From Saccoglossus kowalevskii (lineage: Eukaryota; Hemichordata; Enteropneusta; Harrimaniidae): a DNA stretch of 64,000 nt. The notes under the pieces are model-generated. The model was not told where the DNA came from. It searched no databases and saw only the letters and a list, made by a program, of their open reading frames with translations. The stretch covers positions 1,222,476-1,286,475 of the forward strand of contig NW_003140812.1 of the NCBI RefSeq assembly GCF_000003605.2, read 5' to 3'. Shown piece by piece: positions 38,601 to 52,200 of the stretch (its first letter is position 1; each line of letters starts with the position of its first letter). The position numbers and the translations under genes were made by a program.

Positions 38601-41600
38601 TGTAGGTTTCGTCCGCACTCCGTGGAATTCCCTTCAGAAAAAAACGCAAGGTTAACCTTATAACTCTCTACTGTTAATAAGCTGTATCAGTATTGTATGC
38701 GAAACTCAAGTGGTTGAAGATTACGGTTGACCGCGTTATCAGATACTATATGTATGTAGACAGTTACGTAGCCATTCCCCGACGACGATAACAAGAAAGA
38801 AGCACGCAAGTCCCAATTGGCAATAGAGGCATCCTTTCAATAGAAGGCGATTTCAATTCACGTCAATGGATTTCAGAACTACCATGGTTCTAGGAAAAAA
38901 TATATGAAAGTTGTATTATTGATATTGGTGGCACATAAGCAAGCGTTATAACATCGGTAACACCCTGAGAACGTTGGGAAATTGACAAAGCCGCGGACGA
39001 CGAATTGTGAATACTAAGCAGCTTATTAACATACACATATTCTCCATGATTCGTCTTTTGCTTCATTCCAAGCTGCCAGTTTACATTCAAGCAGAAAGTG
39101 ATATGAATTTGTTCCTGATGCTTGTACTGTGTTGTGTACATGCGCGGGAATATATTTCTACTGGTTTAGACAGAAAACGAGATCCCAGCTGTCACTACTG
39201 TGGTGAAATGTTTGATCAAATACTGACGATTTAACTCAATCAACTTCAAATGAATATCTTCTTCCTCTCCATCTAGCGATTACATTATTGCTTCCGCTTT
39301 CAACAGAATTTGTTCTGGATGCGTGATGCGATGTGTCGTCTTGGTTTGTCTTGACGGTCGTTATTTTCGACAAAAAATATAAAGCTTCCATAGCGTTGTA
39401 AAAGAAGCGTAAGCACCGGAAAGCTTGGCCTCTCTAGACGTAGCAGTTTGCTTTGCACTATAAAAGACACGTAGACACGTAGAATTACAAATACGTACAT
39501 ACAATGTGAACCAGCGACATACAAAAATAAAATAATTTAGTTTCCTTTGATGTGTATTCACAGTAAAAAAATCATTGCATATGTCGCTTTGTGTATTCCA
39601 GTAGGTTTAATGTAATACATTTCGAATGGCCGACATGTTTATCAAACGAAAAAAAAAAACAGATTGAAGAATAACGAGCTCGGGTCACTAGCAATTGTTC
39701 CTCCGCTAGTTTTGAATCTATACAATTACACACGTTAGCTGCATGATCCTAAAGTAGACCTTCCCTGGGACTATAAAGAACATGTCTGAATATATACACT
39801 GACATACACTGACATCTCAAAAATACTGCGATTTACAATCAACTCGAATTCTGTAATAAATACATGCATTCTGAGGGCTTGTCGACTTGTATATTCAAGG
39901 TGTCATAGCCGTAAAAGATCTATAAATGTACGAGTTACCTCTCGATCTCGTCCAATATTCTTTCCAATTATTTTCTAATTTGCGATAACGTGTTTTTCAT
40001 GGTTTATGTGTGAACCAGTGTTGACAAGTTATAAATCTCAAATTAACCATTGAAAATTCGCTGTTTTTTTTTGTTTTTTTCTCATCAACATTCGGTGATC
40101 TTTCCTGTTTTTCACAACATTCCCAGTTGGTGTTAAACCAATATTCTTGCCACGCAAATACGCGTATACGCAGGTTGGCTGCAGTATGACGTGCGCGTCG
40201 GCGTTGTACCACTTTAAACGGTATATTTCATCACGTTAAGTTGGAATAAATGGTTCTTGTGATTACCTTCAGGGAATACATTTGGCACGAAATTCACAAA
40301 TTGTACTCATGGGACCGGGGAAGCGCACATTTTTACGACCCACTCTGATAGTGTTTTATCTCATGAATACATTGTCACGGTAGTTATTAACAAGATTCAC
40401 TGAGGTCAGACGGAGATCATGCGTGTATATTCATTGTCATGCCGGCGGCAAATCTATTACTCTACAACTTGTTCCTGATTGGAAGCTAAAGATGAATAAC
40501 TCGAAAACTCTGATCTTTATTAATATTCAATAAGCCTTGCATAATTGATTGATGTGCATTAGGGTTGGAATTGAGCTGAGTGTAAAGAAGGGACATGTTG
40601 CAGTGTGTTAATATAAATATGTTCATTCATCCCACCGCTTGTTATTCCTCTCTGCGCGGAATTCTAATTCTACTAATTATATAAATAAATCTGGGTCACT
40701 GTGTTAACATACAATGCCATCTGCATTGCATGAATATTTTAATAATACAGACACGGACGATAGGGCGTTAAACTCTGCGCAAAAATGGAATAGCATAATT
40801 TACAAACTAATCTTTGTCAATTTGGTTACGTTTTCCGTAAGGAAAGGGTAAACTGGACTAATATAATTATATAATATCTAATCTACACATTTTTTTATAT
40901 AAATATTTCCTATAATACATCTGGGAATATTATCCAGTGAAATTTTTAATTGACCATAAAATCGAAATTAAAATGAACCACCTGCAACATAACGAGATAA
41001 TGTGTTGGCAACAATAAAATGACAACAAAAAAAACGTACTTAACATTGATATGATTTGTCTAGGACTTTGTTCTAAAAATACACATTCGAAGGATTTAAT
41101 AAAATCCACGAGAAATCACTACAAATTAATGCAGTTGAAGTTGAAATGGCCGTAATGTTCTGCGCAGGCTATTGTTTCAGGCGCTGAAGAACCTTATATG
41201 GTTACATCGGCTTTAATGTCAATGCTCTTTATATATTGAATAATTATCGAGGACTACGATTCAAATTTTCTAAATATATATTTATCGGCCCTAGCAGCTT
41301 TCTTTAGTTTGAAATACAAATGTAGATGCATCTGCATGGGATTTCTCATTGCCACAGGTGTGTGATTGAACGCAACGTGGATCTTAGTGGAAACGTGATA
41401 ATGATGTTAATGTACATTAGATGTGGGAATTGAACTGAACACGCTGCCCTTCACAATGGGTTTATTCAGTAGTGTATGTAGCTTGGCACTTTAGATGATT
41501 GGGTTACAACGCTGTCGAATAAAATCAGGTTATCTTACAAGAAAACAACACGATTTATACATTATCTAGCGCTCCTAGTGTATACATCGAAAGTGTAATG

Positions 41601-42033
41601 GTTCTTGGAGCATATTCTTTTCTGTTATTATTGTGGCTGTGTGTAGAAAGGTGTTGAATTTTTCAAAAAGAGCTCTTCGTTTGTTCGTATATTATGACAA
41701 GACACTTTGAACACGTATATATACAAATGTAATATCATGTGTCAAAATAATTCCTGCACATATGCAGTAAAAACAAACATTACAATATATGGGCGTGGGT
41801 ACATCAGCCTGTGACGCTTTCCAGTTTCTTGATATCAAGTATACGTATTATTGGTACTCGCTCTCGGGAAGTTAATTGACAATTCTCGCTAACTGTCTAC
41901 ATTTTATAAATCATCAAACAAATAATTTCTTGAAGATGTAGAGATTCCAACTAAATAGTCGAAACTTAGTAAATCATTCTGTGTACAAAAAGTGATATAA
42001 TGTGTCATAATCATAACACTTAAAAAGTTATAT

Positions 42034-42068
42034 AGAGAGAGAGAGGGAGGGAGAGAAAGAGAGAGAAA
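42034..42068. repeat. Purine-only GA-rich tract
   Basis: About 35 bp of A and G only, mostly GA units with two GGGAGG-like interruptions. Confidence 0.9.
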
Positions 42069-44632
42069 TTGTGTGTTCAATGTGCAAGTGTTTAAAAATT
42101 CACTTCAATAAATACTTTATTTATAATTATCAGTATTGAATACCAACCACTGGTGACAGTATGAATAAATGTTTCCTCCGCAATCACAGTGCAGTATATT
42201 TTGATAATAATTACATCGGAATTTAATTGAGCAATAGAAACACATAAGCGCTGTTCCCAGATGACCTCAGATTACACTACTGTCAATAATTGTCGCCATT
42301 CAAACGCTTTACAACACATTCTATATTACGCGTACTTAGGGACGAATGCACAATTAGTAGAGTCAGCGACATTTCTCCTGTACTTTGCAATAATCTTGAA
42401 TGTTGATTAACCGTCCCAAGTGTACGCTCAACACAACTTGTAATTCCTATTATGACAAAAGGCAGGTGTATTTTATGAAGAGTCATAGATAATTCATGCT
42501 CTTGGGCTGGGTTTGCATTTGTTGTTTCAACAATGCTCTATAGGCAAACACATCTGTTATCGCTTAGCTACTAGCAGAGTGAAAACTTGTCAGAGACTGT
42601 GGGAAACCACGACACGCTCTCGATCAAGCGTGAACAATTTAAACAGTTTTAAGAACTGTTTATGTGTAGAGTCGTAAGTCATTCAACTACATAGCAAAGC
42701 TGAATATACAGTTTTATCGCACAAGCTGGTACTAGATTTTACATGTGTGGTAATCTCACTTACAGGAAACGATACCGTCACATGCGGCTATTATGTCTAA
42801 AAAAAAAAACATGTCCATACTTAGTATTTCAGAATCGGCACCAATTATTGTTGTTGAATATGATACTATATTTATATAAATTACAATTATTAGTGATGTA
42901 CGGCAAATGTTTGAATACTGAAACCTGATCCAAAAATAATCCTCATACCTCCTAAGGGGGAAATCTTGTGGGTTATGCTTCTTTCTACTACATTCCCTAA
43001 TCTTTGGAATCTAGGGCAAGTACTGAGGAAATATAATCTTAATCCGATATATAGATATATATTCATGGGATGTTTCGAACTTAGTGGATTTTAGGTTACT
43101 GGCTTTTATGCAGTGCCACTCAACACGGCGATCGTGCTCGCTGATGTACTAGTCATCATTACGAAAAATTGTGTTTTATTCCCCTTGACTACGTATGAGT
43201 TCAACGACCATATTCAATTGCTGACAATGATAACTAGCGTTTTCTACATACATATTGTAATTGTTTCATTTGAATATGCTTATACAATTTGTATAAGTCA
43301 CGTTACCTGGCGTCGCTGTTAATGTAGACCCTTTGCACAACGCTTGTACAATATATTATGGCTATATTGGTGGTACTATCAATATTTCGCATGGGAATCC
43401 CCTCGCTGATTTTATCTCCTGGCAACACGAATGTGACATAGCAAAAACAAATTATAATTTATAGACAGTAAATAAGCTGCTGACAACCACCGTTATATGG
43501 AAGTTTTGAAAGCATATATATTAAATAAGAGTCGCTACAAAATATGCGAACAACACGATTGCATGAACTAATAGGATATCACATCCCACTACGTCGTGAC
43601 GTGGCCAACAGGCGGTTTTTTTACTGTAATGAATCTGCAGAAGCGAATATGGAATAAGAAAATCGTTTGTAATCTCTAAAAAAAAATTGGATTATTCTAC
43701 ATACTGGGTAATACGTTCTGATGAGACTGACTTGCAGGCTTACTCGCTCGCCATCCCACACACTACTTAGATAAGTAAGTAACCATGAAACGATGAACAA
43801 AGATAAAAAAATATAACATTATACAGATTATCTTCTTCTCAGTGCATGTTAATGAAGAAATTACGTGGAATGCTGTGAGTTTACAACTACGGATGGTGTT
43901 TTCAGGAGATATTCGTGCACCGGGCATGCAGACCGAGCATGCCGACAATCTGTAAAGTCATATCTTGCCAGCAGTCTCAAAGTAGTGCAGTTTAGTTTGT
44001 ATAGTAGAGTCGCTATATCAATGCTTTGAATGTCAAAGCAGACCTGTATGACTGATTCTCTGCATCCGAACGTCAGCTGATTGCAAACACTGGGTGAATT
44101 TGTGCACAATTGACAACAAGATATTTCTGCATGCAGTAGTGCACACATGCTCAACGCCCTTATTGAAGCAACATTGTGGCATCCATGGAACTCATCAAAT
44201 TATAATGTTTTTTTTTTGTTATCTCGTTTCTAACACATGTATTCCATCACCGTTAAATGTGTTTTAAACACGTTTGCGTGTAACCGACAGAACATTATCA
44301 ATTTGATCTAAATTTAAATTTAAACTAGGAGTTCAAATGTGTAGTGCTTCAGATGCTGGCAAATTAATACAAACGTGTTAGACACGCCAAATACATTCAT
44401 TGGTACAAATACAGTTTGTTGGATAAGTGTGCAGTACGAGTGATTGTGGGTTTTTTTATGTGGTTTCTTTCTTTTTTTCATACAATCCCTGTAAGGCTCA
44501 TTGAAATGTGACAATTTATCCCAGTCAGTGGTAGATAGCTTCTACAATAATGAAATCAAAGTAACCTGACCTGACTCCAGCCGCATAGCATATAATGGGT
44601 AGCATTAGATGCACAACAACATGGAGCTGTGA

Positions 44633-45408
44633 CTAGCGCTTAGATGTAATTCATGCAAACACGTATCAGCAGACGAACTTGGTAAAGCTGATAATTGTGG
44701 TGAAATTCTAGAACTATTATATAAACATGACAATGTCAGATGTGCAAAGTTCAGTCAATGAGTTTATAAACACCTTGTGGCTATTTTCAAGTCATCTACA
44801 TCAACTGCCACCAAACTGTCAGTGCTGTCAGCTGTGCTATACAATACACTGATTCCCCTGAATCAAACTAGACTCCACGTATATCATAACGGCGTTTGTA
44901 CACTGACTCTTAAGCCATGAAAAAAAGCATATGCGATGTGCAGTGTTATTAATTGAATCGCCACTATACTAAAAGTTTCACAAGATCAAACATTAGAAAA
45001 ACCCAGAGATTAATCACATTAATTTGCATCTTGTTTGATTCCACTGACTCATGTCATCGTCATGAGCTGCATGGTAAATAATGGCAGATAGTGGCTCAGA
45101 TGATTGATGAGCGTATGTTTATGCAGGATGTTTTTCACCAAAGATGATGGATAGACAAGCCTTTACTATTGCATGGTCGATATGTTAACAGATGCTGCTC
45201 CAACCTTATTTATGCCACAGGGAGAAACATCAGCTCTCTTGATAAAATAATATCAATGACAGCACTTTAGATGGCTCCTGGAGAGAAATTGATAAATGAT
45301 GATGACGAAGGTGGTAAAACTGAACTCCATGCAGCAAGGAATGATGATATAGGTATGGCAACTGATCATGTGGTCAACACTTTATGCACAAAAACTTCTA
45401 CGTGATAT
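44633..45408 (+). pseudogene. Decayed ankyrin-repeat gene fragment
   Basis: Ankyrin-like blocks can be read across two frames. In one frame, 44633-44917 gives CGEILELLYKHDNV and TRLHVYHNGVCTL with a single internal TGA at 44759-44761. Farther on, PLLLHGRYVN (about 45160-45188) is followed after a shift by GETSALLIK (from 45221) and RWLLERN (from 45269), then, after another shift, INDDDEGGKTELHAARNDDI (from 45292) and a stop near 45408. LL-x-HG, the G-x-T-x-LH-x-A pattern and spacing near 33 residues are ankyrin features. Stops and at least two frame changes mean it is not functional. What the parent gene encoded besides ankyrin repeats cannot be seen. Confidence 0.5.
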
Positions 45409-47368
45409 AAAAATTGTCATCAGATGAAATAACGTCTTCTTGTTGCTGCGAGATCATCACAGCCAAGCACAGTTGATTTGAACATAAACATAATTACGAC
45501 CTTCACCAATCGTTGAGTTATTGTCTCCACCCTAAATACAACAGCCGGTCAAGTGTTTATTATTTTAAATCTTTATTCCGTGGGCGCTGATGTCAACCAA
45601 TCACGCATCATGTATAATCTCACATTCGAGAGTCCCATGCTTTAGACACCGGTTTCGACCTACGTTCGACATAATCTGACCTAATCTGACGTTGTTGTAA
45701 AACATACTTATGGGTTTGTGTTTAGTGCAATGGATCATGTAGTTGTGAATATTTGGGAAATAAATTTGTTGATCCTGCTACGTAATTCAAAACATACTAT
45801 ATTGTAGTAAATTGCAAAATTTAGTCATATGACTGAAACTGTGCATGTTTGATTGTAACACAAAATCAATGTCCGATTAACATGCTTGTTCTTCAAACGA
45901 TGATATTGCTGATTGCAGGCTACTCTTGTTTCTTAGATTAATTATTCCTATGAAACATACTTGTGTTGCATGCTTCACTTAGTAATCCAACAGCCCAATA
46001 CTTAACACTCAATACTTCTATTTACCTCCTATGGTAAACTTGTGTCTTTGTTGTCAGGCGATACACCAAGATTTAGCCGGATAATCCAATAATGCCATGA
46101 GTCTTGACCTGCCACGGCTCCAATTAACAACACATCTATTAATGTCACTCGAACTATGCTACAGTTCTCCTAGTCGAATGTTGACTCACTCTCAAGCGCT
46201 TGTACTTGAGTGAATAACAATTTTCCTTCCACTGATACTGACTGACTGTGACTAGATGAAAAGCTATATTGTATTTATGCTATCTGACAGCTCCAGACAA
46301 CATCATGACGTCATGTCACTATTTTTAGATGCATATTGAGTAACGGAGCCAATAAATGATGTAAAATATTTTAGTTTTTGGATTATTGTTTCTTACCAAC
46401 AAATATGACGTGATATACATTAGGTATCGATGACGTCACTGGTTTGATAGGTTACATGCACGGAATTCTTTGTTTTACATAAACAACAACTTCAGAATAC
46501 ATTAACAAACCCTGGGAAAACTCTCCCATAATAACATAGTCGGCAAATGTGCGCATAAACTTGGCATCTAAATTCAATTTAGCACTTTGCCAAGTCTATT
46601 TTCAAGTCCAATTGGTACTGGTAATCGTGATATAATAGGAGGGGGTTGTATGAGAAAAATAATCCTTATAATTTCAACAAATGATCTATGTCGGATTATC
46701 CAGTGTTACTGTTGTACGGACTGAGGACTTCCAGGCTTCCAGGAACAGTATATATTTCTTATATTTCAAGGGTCATTAGAAATATGTGCACTCTGATCTA
46801 CGCATAACAGTTTGTTATTTTTAATAATAAACTACCCATATCAGCTTTTTATTTTATTCTTATGTTAAGCCACGTGATGAAAGCTGTATTTATGCGTGTA
46901 CCAACTATATATAAAAGTGAGTATGACAATCCAAGAAATCAAAGTGGCAATATGCAATCATTTAATATTCATGTTCTGTTATTTGTGTATATTTGTTCTC
47001 TGTTTTTTATGAGTGTACAATCTGCATCCTTTTTTGATATTCTAACATGTATTGTAGTTAGTTAAAATTATTTCTAAAATAAAAAAAAAATTCAGTCACT
47101 TTCTACAATTCCTTCCATTAACCTCATTTATCACATTTATCAAACATTCGGGACCAGTCATTGAAACATTTGATATGTTAAACATTTTGCATAAATTACA
47201 AACAGGATTGCTGATATTTGCTCACAAATCTTGAAGGAAGTTTGAAATAAATATACTGTTGAATCGTGAGTTAAAAGCATATCTCATTTTATTTTCTGGA
47301 CGACTTTGTTATAATCCGATAACCTGCAAATGTATGAATAATTGTAAAGGTATGATTACCTCGAGCTC
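45409..47368. other. Intergenic sequence with CRE cluster
   Basis: It follows the ankyrin pseudogene. No further ankyrin block is readable. The CRE cluster at 46.3-46.44 kb is the only notable feature. Confidence 0.4.
46304..46438. promoter_or_regulatory. Cluster of CRE sites
   Basis: A perfect 12-bp palindrome CATGACGTCATG at 46304-46315, a half site TGACGTG near 46406, and a full TGACGTCA at 46431-46438. Three bZIP sites in 135 bp suggest a cAMP/ATF-type element, but no gene start is seen nearby. Confidence 0.25.
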
Positions 47369-47371
47369 AAA

Positions 47372-47421
<50 letters not shown>
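47369..47421. repeat. (AAAT)n microsatellite
   Basis: A near-perfect AAAT/TTTA tetranucleotide run of about 53 bp. It may be the simple-repeat tail of the minus-strand LINE whose body lies at 47.67-49.2 kb, with 250 bp of other sequence between. Confidence 0.95.
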
Positions 47422-47423
<2 letters not shown>

Positions 47424-47670
47424 GTAAGGTTGGTTATTGCTGCCTATCTTATCTTCTCATTCAAAGACACAGATAGTGGGGCTATCCATGAATCACACAA
47501 AATTACTTTTTCAGTGAAAAAAAACCCAATTGCATTCACGAATGTCTGCGTTATTAATACTACCTCGCTCACTAAAATCATTTCAGTGTCTTGGTGTGAG
47601 GCATTTTAGGGAGTAATTAAATAGAAATTATTATTTGTGAGGGCAATATATAGATTTTTTCTGCTCAAGA
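47422..47670. other. Segment between (AAAT)n and repeat copy 1
   Basis: This segment is absent from copy 2, where the microsatellite touches the repeat. It may be a later insertion or a different 3' end variant. No ORF or repeat is recognised in it. Confidence 0.4.
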
Positions 47671-48142
47671 GACGATAACATGGTTATGACCATGACATTG
47701 ATGATGCCAAATCAGGATCGGCGAGCGCAATATTAATTGTCTCCATGTTAATTAATGAATAGAACCACTTTAACTTTAGTTTTTCTGTTTCCGAGTGTAG
47801 AAATATGTGTGCGATAAATATATATTCCCACGATATTTTTGTTTAGGTTGACGTCAGCAGATACGATTTGTTTGTCAATCCAAGCCAAAGGTGTTAATCG
47901 GGAATGCCTTCTGACGCCAACCTGGGAGAAAAAAATCTCGGATTATATTTAATAATTCTCTAAAATGTTTTTAAACAGAGATAAAGAAGATAAGATTTGA
48001 ATAAAATGTCATGAACTATATATGGATAATGTACAATCAAAATACTTTTACCTAAGTATAGTTCTTAGGTTGTTCGGATTCTTCTGTAACAACACGTGTA
48101 CACATTTGATAAAGTCATGGCTGATGACAAAATATTCTTTAC
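47671..48142 (-). repeat. 470-bp dispersed repeat, copy 1 (probable LINE 3' region)
   Basis: This segment matches 57781-58250 base for base over almost its whole length in the same orientation, with scattered substitutions and small indels. It sits immediately downstream, on the minus strand, of the decayed reverse transcriptase, so I infer that it is the 3' untranslated region of that element. It includes a 79-nt hairpin (47845-47923) with one mismatch in the outer arm. A 250-bp unrelated segment separates it from the (TTTA)n tract at 47369-47421. Confidence 0.8.
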
Positions 48143-48239
48143 ATGTTCCTACCACGATTATTATCTCGGGCATAAACGAATACTATTGCTGACGCTCCAC
48201 CATATCTTTTCATCCTAGTATCTTATTTTAGCTGGTCTA

Positions 48240-49230
48240 TATAGTTTTGGGTTGGTCGTCTTTTTGTTTTGTTTTGCATTGGTTCTTAAAAGGTGCTGGA
48301 CATTGATGCAGTGACACACGAATTAAAAGCATTTTATTTTTGAGGTTGTTCTTCAGCGTAGGGATGTTGTAGTATGGTTATTTGTTTATAGGTAGTTGCT
48401 GATTTGAAGTGTTGTTCTCAGATGTAGGCACTCATATGTAGCAGACGTGTAAACGTCATTTTTTTCTATATTTGATCCTTATAACGGGATGCATTCCATA
48501 GTTTCTCTAGAAATGTATTTTCTCAATTGCTTGTAGCGCGCAGATTGCGGAACATGCTGTTTTTCTCCTACATTCAGAGTCTTTTGCTAGTTAATGAGTC
48601 CATTGCCAGAGATGCTCTTTTAGTTTCTTTGGGTCATTTTCATAGTGTTAGGTAATAAAGTGGTGTCGTCTGCAAAATAAGTGTCTGCAATATGTGTTGC
48701 TGGATTGCGTCAGGATATTCTCTGTGTATATTTGGGATCATAGTTCGAGAGAAGTATGATACTAGGATGTAAATTAATAAGGTGTAAATAGGGTGGTTAC
48801 TTTTGCTCTGATGTGTTGGGTAAATTAACCTGATTGACGCTGTCGTTTAACTTGGGATGCCGTAAGTTTCAAATATGACATCAATATTGTTTGTCTTTTA
48901 ACAGCTTCTCGGTTTCGTGTTTTGACTATTTTTTAACCAATGGTCAATTTTATTCTGTCCATTTAATTGTGTATGATATGTTAAATGATTTGTTTCGATC
49001 TGTTAAGAACCTCATATTGAAGATTTTAGCGGCGGTTGATATTAAGTAAATTCCTCTGTAATTTTTTCACTCATTTAAATCAACTTTTTTAAGCAACGGC
49101 GTTACTACTGCCTCAGTCCATAGAGTCGTTTCTTGTCCACACCTTCTAACTGACCCATCATGAGATATGTTGTACTCGACTACATGTTACTACTAGCAGG
49201 TCTGAGTCTAAGTTTTAAATTTGTGTGTGA
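48240..49230 (-). pseudogene. Decayed LINE reverse transcriptase
   Basis: Translating the minus strand gives TLWTEAVVTPLLKKVDLNE at about 49140-49070, a stop, then KNYRGIYLISTAAKIFN down to about 49016. These are the first conserved blocks of non-LTR reverse transcriptases. FADDTTLL, the catalytic box, is encoded at about 48676-48653, in the same frame 136 codons later. GLIN, a stop and QKTLN follow. Between the blocks several in-frame stops occur, and a frameshift is needed to see DVIFETYGIP, another known block. The gene is clearly dead. I could not recognise an endonuclease domain upstream or a C-terminal domain downstream. The FADD form and neighbouring blocks resemble LINEs abundant in sea urchin, hemichordate and cnidarian genomes. 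Confidence 0.75.
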
Positions 49231-52200
49231 TTTTGAGGTCAGGTTTAGTTCTACATAATAGCGACGTTTTTAGATAAAGACTCGAACAATGAGCAATCAT
49301 GCCCAGTGATATTGTAGCTGATGCCACCCACATTCTTCTTGATTGTGTAGATTTGCTTTCACGTTTGAATGCACGTCATTTGTGTGACTGCACTCATCTG
49401 TACAGCGAACTCGTTAACAGGATACAGCAACCATCGCGTCCACGTCAGGAAAGTTGTGACATGAATTGCCAATGACTTGTATGTATGTCCCCTCGCATTT
49501 AGCATATTTGACGCAGTGGTACAGAATGTGTTAACATCGCGTATTATGTAATTATGTCGCAATCACAAAATCCAACTGCGCAACTTTCGATGGAAGTCAG
49601 TTCAACCCTGTACGAAAACATTTTATTATAATCGCTGCCAGTTAAACACATCGTTATTGTGCCAAAGATGTGATATGAAATGAAAATATGACGATAAATA
49701 CCCTCAAAGACAGAGATCGTTATCTTATTGAACAATATTATCGATTTGCTTAATGACCAGTGTGATAGTAGTAGCAGTAACTGTTACATGCCATATCACA
49801 CCATCTCAACCCTGAACACGCGCCTAGCAACCATGACATCAAGATTCAAGTGTTAAAATCTACCCAAAACATCTTTACTGTTTTTTTAGGCAAATGAAGC
49901 AAACACACATATCCAAGACAATTGAAAACCTTACCTGTGTTTAGCGGTTTTACAGGCACTATTTTAGTATTGGTATTATAACTTCTGTTCAGATAATTAC
50001 TGCTCGTAGTTTTTTTTTTTTTTCACAAATGCTAGGATAAATCAAAAATATATTTTTTTAAATGTAAAGGAAATTGTTTTTTATCGATGTCGTGAAGGGT
50101 CGTGATATTTATTGGTAGACACTGTTATATTCAAATAGCCTGAATATTGGCGGTCACAACAAAGCACAGTATAATGAAAATAATGGGAACAATTTTTTCT
50201 CATAAATCTAAGTAAAAAAAATAATTTCGAGTGCGCAGGAAACACGGTAATTGCTTTGATGAGTGCCATCACTGATATACGCTTCAGACAACGCATGTTG
50301 TTAATGATAGTTATTGTGATAATAATCTCGACCGATATGTGGCAATGCTACGGGTACATATTTGACGTTTTGGAACGTTTTTCAAAGATCCGTATTATGA
50401 TGAGCATTCTGTAAATATTGCACCTGATAAAAAACATAGCTGTGCTAATTCTAATATTTCTAGTAGAAATCGACCAACGTAGATAAAAATGTAATGTTCA
50501 CTCACGCTAGTCATTGTACTTTCGCATATTGTTCAGTTCAGTATTTATTCCCTGTATAACTATTAAAGCAACTAGATTCTGCACATTACACAACATATAC
50601 GCACGAGCTTTATTGACGTTGGCACTACATTATACCAACGTCATTTTTTATGCAATAATATAAAAAAAACATGTGCAAATATGAAACAGTACCCAATATG
50701 TTCTACTTGCAGCCGTGGTAATAATAAAATGGGTCTAAAACAAGCATGCAGCGATTATAGATACTTTTAGTGGTGGAGCAAATTTGCACCCGTATGTCGG
50801 TGTTGTCAGGTTTATTGTATTTTTTTCTTAGCGGCAACGTTGATTTTTGTCAAATCGTTTCAGTCGACATCATTTCAGAATGAATACAAACTCCGATTGG
50901 TACCGTACTTCCGATAATGTTTTTAGTTTGCACACAATTTACGAGCAAACCACTGACTGCAAACGGCAATTTTAGTTTTCGTCGTTTATATAATTCTGAA
51001 AAATAATTTTCTCCTCCATTTCATTTGAAACACAATTTTTAAGAGTCACATTTTTTTTTCATCTCGGTGTACGTCGCATCGCAAAAGAATGTTTTTTGTC
51101 GATTTCAGTTGACAAAAGGATTTACTCGCACTGTATTCACGAATTTGGAAGTTTTAATCAATAACAGTGTCAGAATAAGAATGTTCCCTTTATATTTATT
51201 AGATATTTGATTTATTATTGTGGAAATAGTATATTATAGACACGTATTTTTGTCTATTGCGTAATGTTCTCAACCGATCTATGACGTAGTACGCGTTCAT
51301 CCAAAAATAGTAGCATAAAGTCAGGCATTCCGAAATATGCTCGGTCGGATGGTAGAGAAAAGTCGCAGTTAGTGAACTCAGCAATGGGTAGAAAACCGGC
51401 ATTCAATCAAGTACAAGCGGTCAAGAGTTAATCGGTCTTTCGATCTGACAGACAACAAGAAGTCAAGTCATTGTGTTATTGGGTGATCTGGAAGAAGCCT
51501 GGCGTATTGTTTACACTACTAGTTCACCATACATGACAAATGGAAATCTCGACGAATGTTGATCATTGTGCTACGAGACTGCCAAAAAATAGTCATTAGT
51601 GGTCTCTTTGATCAGAGTCAGTGACAGTTGTCTGAGATCTACAGAATCGTCGTTTTAAGAATATTGTCGTGCCGAGGACAACCAGATTCATAGTATTATC
51701 GCTCTAAGTGACCAAAGCAAGGCTAAGGCAACTGTATGTTAGTAAGAACTTGAAAAATGTTTGGCACTTTTTTATATTGAATAGCATGGGTAAAATTTCC
51801 CTTTTAGACGATATTGCTACAAATTGTTGATATTATTACGTATAAACAAATCTGTAGTAAATTTGCATATTCGGAGCAGTCGGTGGTTTGTTCTCATATA
51901 CCATGTCATAACCAGGTTACAGGATATAACAACGAACATTCTGGAACGCCCATTGGCCATCTCAAGGCAGCCATGTTAAAATTAGATGCAGTGGCAATAC
52001 ATGTCTTCATGCTTGAATTATTTCTGGAATAAATGGGTCACAATGATTGTCACAATGACGTTCTTTCTCAGAGAATCGCTCGTACGGGTTTCAAGAACAC
52101 ACAGTTATTGAAATCATTGATGCAAATAATGAACGTTGGTTCTCCATAAAGTAAACGTTGTATCTCTTTCATTATATGTGAGAGTCCTTTCGATGTTGTA

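Larger units (their letters stand above)
34749..44632. other. Downstream flank of the GPCR, gene-free
   Basis: Besides the RFX/octamer cluster and the purine tract I see only AT-rich sequence with small palindromes such as ATACGCGTAT near 40159. No second receptor copy is present. Confidence 0.4.

Noticed and set aside
43113-43322. Hydrophobic 69-codon frame resembling membrane segments
   Set aside because: Non-ATG start, no GPCR motifs, T-rich composition explains the hydrophobicity.
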